Assembly: GCA_017860765.1 (NCBI GenBank)
Contig: JAGDMY010000076.1
Coordinates: forward strand, 1 to 6,958
Length of the DNA stretch: 6,958 bases
Direction: 5' to 3'
DNA from: Chloroflexota bacterium
GTDB taxonomy: Bacteria > Chloroflexota > Dehalococcoidia > Dehalococcoidales > UBA3254
Position numbers and translations under genes: made by a program. Numbering within the stretch: the stretch's first letter is position 1; every line of letters starts with the position of its first letter. This document shows, one piece after another, positions 1-5,869 of the stretch. The notes below the pieces were generated by a model. It did no database searches, had not been told where the DNA came from, and saw only the letters and a list, made by a program, of their open reading frames with translations.

Positions 1-1
1 C

Positions 2-1471
2 GAAGCCCAGACGATCGCCAACGCCTACCTGGCGATCGATGCCGGCCTGGAGATTATCCCCGTCATCAATAAAATCGACCTGCCGAATGCCATGATTGAA
101 GAAAGCCGGGCCCAGATAGAGGACATGCTGGGGCTGCCGGGTGAAGACGCCCTGCTGATCTCCGGCAAGACCGGCCAGGGGGTGCCCGAGCTGCTGGAGG
201 CCGTGGTCTCCCGGGTGCCGCCGCCGAAATCGGACCCTGCGGCGCCGCTGAGCTGTTTGATCTTCGACTCCTATTATGATTCATATCGCGGGGTGATCCC
301 GCATATCCGCCTCTTCTCCGGGAGCCTCGCCAAAGGCCAGAAAATCATGCTGAAGTCCACCGGCAAGACCTTTGAGGTGGATGAGGTGGGCTATTTTACT
401 CCCGACCTGGTGCCGTCCGAGAAACTGAGCGTCGGGGAGGTGGGCTACCTGGGGGCTATCATCCGGGAGGTGGGCGATATCCACGTCGGCGATACCATCA
501 TCTCCCCCGAGCATCCCGAGACTCCGGCCATCCCGGGTTTCCGGCGGGCCAAACCTATGGTGTTCTGCGGCATCTATCCCATCAGCACCAACGATTATCC
601 CAAACTTACCATTGCCCTGGAGAAGTTCCAGCTGAATGACTCTTCGATCGTCTTTGAGAAGGAGACTTCCGCTGCCCTGGGCCATGGCTACCGCCTGGGC
701 TTCCTGGGGATGCTGCATATGGATATCACCATCGAGCGCCTGAAGCGGGAGTACGGCCAGGACCTGATCGCTACCATGCCCTCGGTAGTTTACCGGGTGA
801 TCACTCACAAGGGCGAGGAGTTGATGATCGACAACCCGTCCCGCTTCCCGGAACCCCAGTATATCGACCATATCGAAGAGCCCATCATCCAGGCGCGTAT
901 TATCGTGCCGAACGACCATATCGGCTCGGTGATGGAGCTTTCGGAAGCCACCCGCGGTACACTGATTGCCATGGACCATCCCGACAAGCGCCGCGCCCTC
1001 CTGACCTACGAGTTCCCCCTGGCCGAGGTCATTACCGGCTACTATGATAAGCTCAAGAGCGTCAGCCGCGGCTATGCCAGCATGGACTATGAATTTACAG
1101 GATACAAACCGGGGAACCTGGTCAAGGTGGACATACTGGTCAAGGAAAACCAGGTGGATGCCCTCTCCTACATCTCCGACCGCGAAAGCGCCATCAGCAA
1201 GGCCCGCGTCCTGATCCATAAGCTGAGGAAGCTCATCCCGCGGCAGCTGTTCTCGATCCCCCTGCAGGCTTGCATCAACGGCAAGATTGTGGCCCGCGAG
1301 GATATTGCCCCGGTGAGGAAGGATGTACTGGCCAAATGCTATGGCGGCGATATCACCCGCAAGAGAAAACTGCTGGAAAAGCAGAAGGAAGGCAAGAAGC
1401 GGATGAAGATGGTGGGCACCGTGGAAGTGCCCCAGGAAGCCTTCCTGCTGCTGTTGAAGATGGAAGAGTAG
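2..1471 (+). CDS. lepA: Elongation factor 4 (LepA), 5'-partial
   Basis: LepA/EF4 is a ribosome-associated translational GTPase that back-translocates or remodels stalled ribosomes and affects initiation and ribosome assembly; it is cytoplasmic and membrane-associated. The frame is open from base 2, giving 489 codons of a protein usually near 600 residues, so about 110 N-terminal residues (P-loop, switch I and the DxxG motif) lie before the window. What remains starts in the G domain, with the G4 motif NKID at 68-79 and a G5-like SGKTG near 163-177. The beta-barrel domain II follows, with the LepA-typical FDSYYDSYRGV segment, then the EF-G-like domains III and V. The C-terminal domain ends in the hallmark AKCYGGDITRKRKLLEKQKE and VPQEAF segments, so the 3' end is intact. 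An internal ATG at 92 is not the start, because conserved LepA sequence continues upstream of it. The gene is followed by hemW on the same strand after 143 nt. Identification is very secure; only the true start is missing. Confidence 0.97.
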   Translation, partial: EAQTIANAYLAIDAGLEIIPVINKIDLPNAMIEESRAQIEDMLGLPGEDALLISGKTGQGVPELLEAVVSRVPPPKSDPAAPLSCLIFDSYYDSYRGVIPHIRLFSGSLAKGQKIMLKSTGKTFEVDEVGYFTPDLVPSEKLSVGEVGYLGAIIREVGDIHVGDTIISPEHPETPAIPGFRRAKPMVFCGIYPISTNDYPKLTIALEKFQLNDSSIVFEKETSAALGHGYRLGFLGMLHMDITIERLKREYGQDLIATMPSVVYRVITHKGEELMIDNPSRFPEPQYIDHIEEPIIQARIIVPNDHIGSVMELSEATRGTLIAMDHPDKRRALLTYEFPLAEVITGYYDKLKSVSRGYASMDYEFTGYKPGNLVKVDILVKENQVDALSYISDRESAISKARVLIHKLRKLIPRQLFSIPLQACINGKIVAREDIAPVRKDVLAKCYGGDITRKRKLLEKQKEGKKRMKMVGTVEVPQEAFLLLLKMEE

Positions 1472-1496
1472 CTCCATATTACCGTTAGAACGAACA

Positions 1497-1568
1497 GATT
1501 TACGATTTATGATTTAAGATTTAAGAGAGTGGGTCTCTTTCCCTTTCATAAATCGTGAATCTTAAATC
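1497..1568. repeat. Inverted array of a 7-nt GATTTAN repeat between lepA and hemW
   Basis: Four head-to-tail heptamers (gatttac, gatttat, gatttaa, gatttaa) occupy 1497-1524. Three inverted ones lie at 1548-1568, read on the minus strand as gatttaa, gattcac, gatttat. The arrays give two mutually exclusive 11-bp perfect stems: 1502-1512 with 1546-1556, and 1511-1521 with 1558-1568. Either can enclose a small inner hairpin (aagaga 1523-1528 with tctctt 1534-1539). It sits in the lepA-hemW spacer, ends 46 nt before the hemW ATG, and is far more AT-rich than its flanks. No T-run follows on either strand, so it does not look like an ordinary intrinsic terminator. It could be a dispersed intergenic repeat, a processing or attenuation structure, or a protein-binding site. 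The repeat is directly visible; its role is unknown. Confidence 0.75.
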
Positions 1569-1614
1569 CCCCCTGATTTTGAATCACTAGAGATATCCAT
1601 TAAGGTGAAGGATT

Positions 1615-2736
1615 ATGCGCGGCCTTTATATTCATGTTCCCTTCTGCGTCCGCAAGTGCTTCTACTGTGACTTCTATTCCCTTCCCGGCAGGCTGGACTC
1701 GCTGGAGGCCTATATCGGGGCCCTGATCACCGAGTCAGGGAAGTACCGGGGATTGAAGTTCGACACTCTCTATCTGGGCGGCGGCACTCCCAGCCTGCTG
1801 GGGGCGGATGGCCTCAGCAAACTGGTCCGGAGCCTCAAGCAGGTCCTGGACCTTTCCGCGGTCTCCGAAGCTACCCTGGAGGCCAACCCGGAGTCTACGA
1901 CCCCGGAGCTATTGGAATCCGCCGGCAGTGTGGGGATCAACCGCATTTCGCTCGGCGTGCAGTCGCTGGCGGACTCCGAACTGCAGGCTGCCGGCCGCAT
2001 CCACACCGCAGCCCAGGCAATGCAGGCCATTGAGATGGCCCAAAGGTCCCTGCAGAACGGCCCGGCTCAAGCCAATATTTCGGCGGACGTCATCCTGGGA
2101 CTGCCCGGGCAGGACTGGCCATCTTTAATGGTCACCCTGGAGACCCTGATAGGGCTCAACCTCCCGCACCTCTCGGTGTATTGCCTGTCCCTGGAGCCCC
2201 ACACGCCCTTCGGCGCCATCAGGCCTGCCAATCTACCTTCGGACGATGAGCAGGCCGGAATGTTTGACCAGGCCTGCGCCCTGTTGATGGGCCGGGGCTT
2301 CGACCACTATGAAATCTCCAACTATGCCCTTCCCGGACGGGAATGCCAGCACAACCTGAACTACTGGCGGGGTGGGGAATACGTGGGGCTGGGCCCGGCG
2401 GCCGCCTCCCATCTCCGGGGCAGGCGTTTCAAGAACCGGGCTGACCTCAAAAGCTATATCGAAAATCCCCTGGGACAGGAGGAGGAAGCCGAGCAGCTGC
2501 CGCCGGCGGAGAAGGCCGCCGAGGAAGCTATGCTGCGCCTGCGGCTGCTTCAGGAAGGGCTGGATACCGGCGATCTGGCCGTGGCCTACGGCGACGAGAA
2601 CATCCTCGGGCTGGTCAGCCGCCTGGATAAGCTGGTCAAAGAAGGGGAGCTTATTCGCAGCGGCGCCAACTACCGCCTGGTCCCGGGCTGTGCTCTGGTC
2701 TCGAACCCGGTCCTGGCCCGGGTGTTAGGAGACTAG
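1615..2736 (+). CDS. hemW: Radical SAM heme chaperone HemW (HemN-like)
   Basis: HemW binds heme and a radical-SAM [4Fe-4S] cluster and is thought to deliver heme to membrane respiratory enzymes; it is often misannotated as oxygen-independent coproporphyrinogen III oxidase. The cluster motif is C11-x3-C15-x2-C18 followed by D-F. The fourth cysteine of true HemN (CxxxCxxCxC) is absent, which supports HemW. Further motifs are GGGTPS at 55-60 for SAM binding, NPES at 91-94, GINRISLGVQS at 107-117, LGLPGQ at 161-166, and the HemW-specific heme-binding HNxxYW motif (HNLNYW, 246-251). A HemN C-terminal domain covers roughly 300-365. At 373 residues the protein is full length for the family. The ATG at 1615 is preceded by the Shine-Dalgarno-like aaggtg at 1602-1607, with 7 nt spacing, and the protein starts directly at the conserved Y-I-H-V-P-F strand. 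It is codirectional with lepA, a common pairing. Its stop overlaps the stop of the convergent serpin gene. Confidence 0.95.
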   Translation: MRGLYIHVPFCVRKCFYCDFYSLPGRLDSLEAYIGALITESGKYRGLKFDTLYLGGGTPSLLGADGLSKLVRSLKQVLDLSAVSEATLEANPESTTPELLESAGSVGINRISLGVQSLADSELQAAGRIHTAAQAMQAIEMAQRSLQNGPAQANISADVILGLPGQDWPSLMVTLETLIGLNLPHLSVYCLSLEPHTPFGAIRPANLPSDDEQAGMFDQACALLMGRGFDHYEISNYALPGRECQHNLNYWRGGEYVGLGPAAASHLRGRRFKNRADLKSYIENPLGQEEEAEQLPPAEKAAEEAMLRLRLLQEGLDTGDLAVAYGDENILGLVSRLDKLVKEGELIRSGANYRLVPGCALVSNPVLARVLGD

Positions 2737-4010
2737 GCGCCGGGGCTGGCTACCCTTCCCAGAAACAGTATTGCGCCGGTCTGAATATCCCGGATGAAGA
2801 ATATGAACGGATGGTCCAGGGTGACCTGATAGGTTTTAGCGGGCATTGACGTCGTGCCCACCACCACACCGGTGGCAGCTGCCGCTTCGGTCCCATTTTC
2901 ATCCACATTGACATAAGCCTTATGCACCACATCGCTGATGTACAGGTCTTTCTGGCCGTCCATCCCTGAGAAATCCGCCTCGGAAGCGGAAAAGGCGATA
3001 GGCATGCCCAGGCTGGCGAGGGCCTTCTTAAGGTTGAATTGGGACTCCACCTTGAACCTCGGCATGGTCAGGTCAACCTCGCTGCTTTTCAAGTTCTGGA
3101 CAATATCTTTGACCTGCTGTGCCTTCAAGGCGGCTTCAAAGGCCTTGAACCGGTCCGCTTTAGGCAGCAAAATCACCATCGACAGCTCATTGCCGTCATA
3201 AGGCAGCTCGACGGCCTGATAATCGGTCCCTTCAGTATATCCGAAGGTATGCATTTGTCTCATCATCGGCACGCTCACCTTATTCCCGTTCAGGAGGGTA
3301 AACTGGCCATCGGCGGTGGCATTCTTCTGGAACTGGGACTGCCAGGCAGCGTTGAAATAGATCGCATTGGTGAGCACCAGCCTGGTTAAGCTGTCGATCG
3401 ACCCCTGGGGAAGCAGGTCTTTGATCCGGTTTTCAGTCTGGTCGCTGACCCACTGGTTGATGGTCTGGCGGGACTTCTCCGCGTCCTTGATGTAGTCCAC
3501 GATCCTGAGGCCGGCCCCGTAGTTTTGCGCCAGGAGATCGAGATACTGCTGGGTGAATTTGAATCCCTGCTGGCCCCAGATGGCGTTGACCACATGCAGC
3601 CGAAAGCCCTGGTCGTCAGCTCCCTTCGCGCCCTGCCCCCGTTTGGAGAGCTCGATATCCAGGCTGTTAAAGGCGGGATGCAGCCGGTCCTGGGGCAATT
3701 TGAACTGGAGGGCAGCCTGCATCTGCCGCTCGGTCTCGCCGCGGGCCCCGCCGTAGGTCATTGCCAGGGCTTCCGATATGCTGTAAGGCGAGTAAAACAG
3801 GTTGCCTTCCGCCTCTTTGAGGACCTGGTAAAGATTAAATGCCAGGGCGCTGTTCCCATCCACCTGTGCGGCAACGTCAGACTGATCGACAGGCGGCGCA
3901 GTTTGACGGGGCTTGTCCGATTTCAACTCGGAGGCTGCCGCCGGTTGGGCACAGGCCACCACGGCCAATAGAGTGAAAACGGTAAGGATGAATAATACAG
4001 TCTTCTTCAT
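2733..4010 (-). CDS. Serpin-family protease inhibitor, predicted lipoprotein
   Basis: Serpins trap serine or cysteine proteases covalently after cleavage of an exposed reactive-centre loop. The 425-residue protein begins with a Lys-rich, hydrophobic signal peptide ending in a lipobox-like V-V-A-C, so Cys20 is the likely lipidated residue. A low-complexity Ala/Pro/Asp linker runs to about residue 50. The serpin fold is complete: NLFYSPYSIS (70-79), INQWVSDQT (184-192), TNAIYFNAAW (214-223), MPRFKVES (316-323), ISDVVHKAYVNVDENGTEA (358-376), and the PROSITE-type serpin signature VTLDHPFIFFI (396-406). The hinge from E371 (P17) through T374 (P14) is followed by small residues A376-A379 and T380, as in inhibitory serpins. 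Counting 17 residues places P1-P1' at T387-S388, with M389 next; there is no Arg or Lys at P1, so trypsin-like targets are unlikely. The loop is about three residues longer than that of alpha-1-antitrypsin on the prime side, so the exact bond is uncertain. GGAG at 4017-4020, 6 nt before the ATG, supports the start. Confidence 0.95.
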   Translation of the reverse strand: MKKTVLFILTVFTLLAVVACAQPAAASELKSDKPRQTAPPVDQSDVAAQVDGNSALAFNLYQVLKEAEGNLFYSPYSISEALAMTYGGARGETERQMQAALQFKLPQDRLHPAFNSLDIELSKRGQGAKGADDQGFRLHVVNAIWGQQGFKFTQQYLDLLAQNYGAGLRIVDYIKDAEKSRQTINQWVSDQTENRIKDLLPQGSIDSLTRLVLTNAIYFNAAWQSQFQKNATADGQFTLLNGNKVSVPMMRQMHTFGYTEGTDYQAVELPYDGNELSMVILLPKADRFKAFEAALKAQQVKDIVQNLKSSEVDLTMPRFKVESQFNLKKALASLGMPIAFSASEADFSGMDGQKDLYISDVVHKAYVNVDENGTEAAAATGVVVGTTSMPAKTYQVTLDHPFIFFIRDIQTGAILFLGRVASPGA

Positions 4011-4036
4011 TTTTTTCTCCGTTGATGACCCGGGAC

Positions 4037-4064
4037 CATAATATTATTATCATAATATTATTAT
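4037..4064. repeat. Perfect 14-bp tandem duplication of an AT palindrome upstream of the serpin gene
   Basis: The unit cataatattattat occurs twice without a gap, at 4037-4050 and 4051-4064. Each copy contains the perfect 10-bp palindrome ataatattat (4038-4047 and 4052-4061), with centres 14 bp apart. The element lies 27 nt upstream of the serpin start, within its leader or promoter, and contrasts sharply with the GC-rich flanks. It may be an operator pair, an easily melted promoter stretch, or simply a slippage-prone duplication. The repeat is exact; any function is inference. Confidence 0.7.
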
Positions 4065-4065
4065 A
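4060..4065 (-). promoter_or_regulatory. Possible -10 hexamer of the serpin promoter
   Basis: The minus strand reads TATAAT exactly here, about 50 nt upstream of the serpin ATG, and the hexamer overlaps the last bases of the 14-bp tandem repeat. No convincing TTGACA-like -35 box lies 16-18 bp upstream. With AT-rich sequence a chance match is quite possible. The position, between the hydrolase stop and the serpin start, would give the serpin its own transcript. Confidence 0.3.
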
Positions 4066-4123
4066 GTGTAGCTCTACAGGTTATAACGTGAAAAAGGGAC
4101 CGGGGATAGCTGGGGGGCTGATA

Positions 4124-5005
4124 TTACTTGAGGTAGCGGTCGAAAAAGTCGCCTATCAGGTTGGTAATTTCCCCGCGGTCCGGGCTGATCTCGTCTGCGG
4201 GAATAAAATTATGCCCGGCATTTTGCACTACTACCAGCTCGGCGGGAACACCGGCTGAAGTCAGCCCGGCGTACAGTTCCTGGGACTGGTTGAGGAAGAC
4301 CTGATCGTCCTGATCGCCGTGGATAATCAGGAAGGGAGCATCATCGCTCGAAACATAGGTGACCGGGCTGGCCTGCCGGATAAGCGGGCTTTCTGGGTCT
4401 GAGGCGTTGAAGACATGTTCGATAATCAGCGACCACTGTTGCTGGAAGGCCAGAGTTAAATCGGACGGCCCGAAAAGGTCGACCACGGCCTGCACTCTGG
4501 AAGACCCTTCCAGGCAGCCGCCCGAGCTGTCGAAGCCGCTGGACTTGTCAGTGACGCCGAGCAGGGCTGCCAGATGCCCTCCGGCGCTGTCGCCAAAAAC
4601 CCCGATGCGGTCAGGGTCCAGTCCGTAAGCGGCGGCGCTGGCGCGCAGATAACGGACGGCGCACTTGACATCCTCTATCTGGGCCGGAAACCGGTATCTG
4701 GGCGCCAGCCGGTAGTTTACCGCAGCCACCAGGTAACCTCTCCTGACCAGTTCAGGTATTTCCACCTGCCCGACGCCGGAAGATTTATCGCCCGAATACC
4801 ATCCCCCGCCGTGGATATAAAGCACCACCGGCATGGCATCGCCGACCGGATAAGGATAGTAGAGGTCCATTTCCAGGGGCGTCCCCAGACAGTCGCAATA
4901 AACTATGTCCCTATCAACCCGCGGAGACTGGAAGGCATAGATAGAGCCGGCTGATAAGATCAGCCCCAATACCGCAGCCAGGATAACTATCAAGCCCCTC
5001 TTCAT
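4124..5005 (-). CDS. Exported alpha/beta-hydrolase (esterase/lipase, HSL/BD-FAE-like)
   Basis: This is a serine hydrolase that probably cleaves carboxylic esters outside the cytoplasm; the natural substrate cannot be read from sequence. Numbered from the preferred start, it has the oxyanion-hole motif HGGGW (65-69), the nucleophile elbow GDSAGG with Ser140, the acid Asp233 in HGDQD, and the catalytic His265 in AGHNF, so the triad is complete. These motifs fit the hormone-sensitive-lipase and BD-FAE-like esterase branch. An upstream in-frame ATG at 5023 would add six residues, MRCWDQ. I prefer the ATG at 5005 because gaggtg (plus-strand 5016-5021) lies 10 nt before it, while the 5023 ATG has no good ribosome-binding site. 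The shorter form also opens with a textbook signal peptide: MKRG, a long hydrophobic core, then SIYA before the mature protein. The segment has no lipobox cysteine, so secretion or a membrane anchor is expected. The serpin gene lies 113 nt downstream on the same strand. Confidence 0.92.
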   Translation of the reverse strand: MKRGLIVILAAVLGLILSAGSIYAFQSPRVDRDIVYCDCLGTPLEMDLYYPYPVGDAMPVVLYIHGGGWYSGDKSSGVGQVEIPELVRRGYLVAAVNYRLAPRYRFPAQIEDVKCAVRYLRASAAAYGLDPDRIGVFGDSAGGHLAALLGVTDKSSGFDSSGGCLEGSSRVQAVVDLFGPSDLTLAFQQQWSLIIEHVFNASDPESPLIRQASPVTYVSSDDAPFLIIHGDQDDQVFLNQSQELYAGLTSAGVPAELVVVQNAGHNFIPADEISPDRGEITNLIGDFFDRYLK

Positions 5006-5041
5006 CTGATCCCAGCACCTCATAAGGTCTCTGTCAGTACA

Positions 5042-5047
5042 ATTATA
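5042..5047 (-). promoter_or_regulatory. Possible -10 hexamer of the hydrolase promoter
   Basis: The minus strand has an exact TATAAT about 37 nt before the preferred hydrolase ATG. The place where a -35 box would lie (around 5064-5070) has no TTGACA resemblance; instead it is the first of three repeated dyads. A promoter lacking a -35 and overlapped by repeated sites fits control by a transcription factor, but this is inference. Confidence 0.35.
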
Positions 5048-5059
5048 ATACTTTTCTGG

Positions 5060-5119
5060 AAAAAACAGGTAGTTTTTTTTAAAAATACAGGGTATTTATC
5101 CTAGAAATACAGGGTGTTT
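5060..5119. promoter_or_regulatory. Three helically phased dyad repeats, candidate operator array
   Basis: The clearest copy, 5083-5097, reads AAATAC-AGG-GTATTT, a perfect 6-bp dyad around AGG. A second copy at 5105-5119 (AAATAC-AGG-GTGTTT) shares 14 of 15 bases. A degenerate copy at 5061-5075 shares 11 of 15, and from 5060 to 5078 it also forms a dyad (aaaaaac, 5-nt centre, gtttttt). Copies start exactly 22 bp apart, and the dyad centres fall at about 5069, 5090 and 5112. That spacing is close to two DNA turns, so bound dimers would sit on one face of the helix. A much weaker fourth match may lie at 5127-5141 (8 of 15). The array is in the divergent spacer and overlaps the -35 position of the putative hydrolase promoter. 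A dimeric regulator binding cooperatively is the simplest reading; no regulator gene is visible in the window. Confidence 0.55.
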
Positions 5120-5285
5120 CAAACTGGTAATGAGGCTGTTTTTTTGAGGATTTTTATCAAACAGCGGATGTCATAAAGTACCAGGACTGTCATAATTAAA
5201 TCGTATAAGGGGATCGCCCAGAAGCAGTTTAGTGAAGTCATCAAAATGGGACTGAACCATAGATAAATAGTAAAGGGGGGGAAAA
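5120..5285. other. Leader region of the small membrane protein gene, no gene seen
   Basis: This is the remainder of the divergent intergenic region. I see no convincing coding frame, tRNA, riboswitch or terminator in it. It must hold the promoter for the plus-strand gene at 5286, but I could not find a convincing -35/-10 pair. Its last bases form the purine-rich ribosome-binding site aaggggggg just before that ATG. An open minus-strand frame across it is explained under rejected items. Confidence 0.4.
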
Positions 5286-5732
5286 ATGAATTACTTCGGT
5301 AGAAAAGCAGCGCTGGTAATGGTCCTGTTGGGAGTGGTGGCAATCGCCCTGGGAGGGTTTTTTGTGCAGCTGGGATTCGACAAGGCCAATTACCTGACCG
5401 AGAAAATGCTAGAGCAAAATATCACTTATACCGCCGCCGGGGGGACTATCGTCGGGGCCATCGATACCCCGCAGGAAGCCCAGGAAATGGCAGACGTTTT
5501 GCAGGAGCATAGTGCAGCAATAGGCAACTACTCTCAATTGAAGAGAGACGACCCCAACCGTCAGCAAATCCTGAATGCTTTGACCATGACCAATTCCCTG
5601 GAAATGGCTGTTATGGGATTCGGACTCACCGACGTGGTGAAAGCCAGCGGCGCCTTCATGATCCTGGTGGGAGCGGGTTTCCTGCTGATCGCAGTACCGG
5701 CCATACGCCGCAGAAAAACGGGCTCGCAGTAA
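5286..5732 (+). CDS. Small two-helix membrane protein of unknown function
   Basis: The 148-residue product has a short basic N-terminus, a first hydrophobic helix at about 8-30, a polar stretch of about 85 residues, a second hydrophobic helix at about 118-140, and a basic tail R141-R142-R143-K144. By the positive-inside rule both termini should be cytoplasmic and the middle exposed outside. The middle contains NITYT (45-49), DTPQEAQEMADVLQEHS (60-76) and a DDPNRQQILNALTMTNSLE stretch (88-106) leading into VMGFGLTDVVKASGAF (109-124). From memory, similar proteins with an 'NITT... A..MADVI..H' core and a 'DPxR... T...L...VMxFG' C-terminal half occur in Chloroflexota and actinobacteria as uncharacterised proteins; I cannot confirm this here. 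The start has a very strong purine tract, aaaggggggg, 4-5 nt upstream. The gene stands alone, divergent from the hydrolase, and ends 60 nt before an intrinsic terminator. No function is proposed. Confidence 0.85.
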   Translation: MNYFGRKAALVMVLLGVVAIALGGFFVQLGFDKANYLTEKMLEQNITYTAAGGTIVGAIDTPQEAQEMADVLQEHSAAIGNYSQLKRDDPNRQQILNALTMTNSLEMAVMGFGLTDVVKASGAFMILVGAGFLLIAVPAIRRRKTGSQ

Positions 5733-5792
5733 AGGCCAGTCCGCCGTTAGGGATACCGGGTTAGAAACCTGAGTTTTCCATCGATAAAGCTG

Positions 5793-5839
5793 AGTACCCC
5801 GCGTATTTTCAGTGCACGCGGGGTACTTTTCTTTATTTT
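5793..5839 (+). terminator. Strong Rho-independent terminator
   Basis: A perfect 12-bp GC-rich stem is formed by agtaccccgcgt (5793-5804) and acgcggggtact (5816-5827), with an 11-nt loop. It is followed directly by a U-rich tract, ttttctttatttt, on the plus strand. The opposite side has no T-run in minus-strand sense, so it should stop plus-strand transcription only. It closes the small membrane-protein unit and separates it from the kinase gene, whose promoter must lie in or after it. Confidence 0.92.
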
Positions 5840-5869
5840 AAAAGATAATATAAGAAGTGGTGGTGTATA

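Noticed and set aside
281..1477. 398-residue open frame on the minus strand opposite lepA
   Set aside because: It lies entirely antisense to secure lepA coding sequence, its translation has no recognisable domain, and long antisense frames are common in GC-rich genes.
1502..1568. lepA-hemW inverted repeat as an intrinsic terminator for lepA
   Set aside because: The stem is AT-rich and is followed by a C-run and mixed sequence rather than a T-tract on either strand.
3525..3971. Plus-strand frames within the serpin region
   Set aside because: They are antisense to a complete serpin with full family motifs and have no recognisable features.
4066..4123. Terminator for the hydrolase upstream of the serpin gene
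   Set aside because: A short T-run exists on the minus strand (about 4091-4095), but I could not pair a stable stem directly before it.
4124..5005. Hydrolase and serpin as a dedicated two-gene toxin-immunity or defence module
   Set aside because: Same strand and exported products are the only links. The 113-nt gap, separate AT-rich upstream sites and ordinary domains give no support for a joint system.
5119..5343. 74-residue hydrophobic frame on the minus strand in the divergent spacer
   Set aside because: It overlaps the start of the membrane-protein gene, and the hydrophobicity may simply come from AT-rich antisense codons. I recognise no domain in it.
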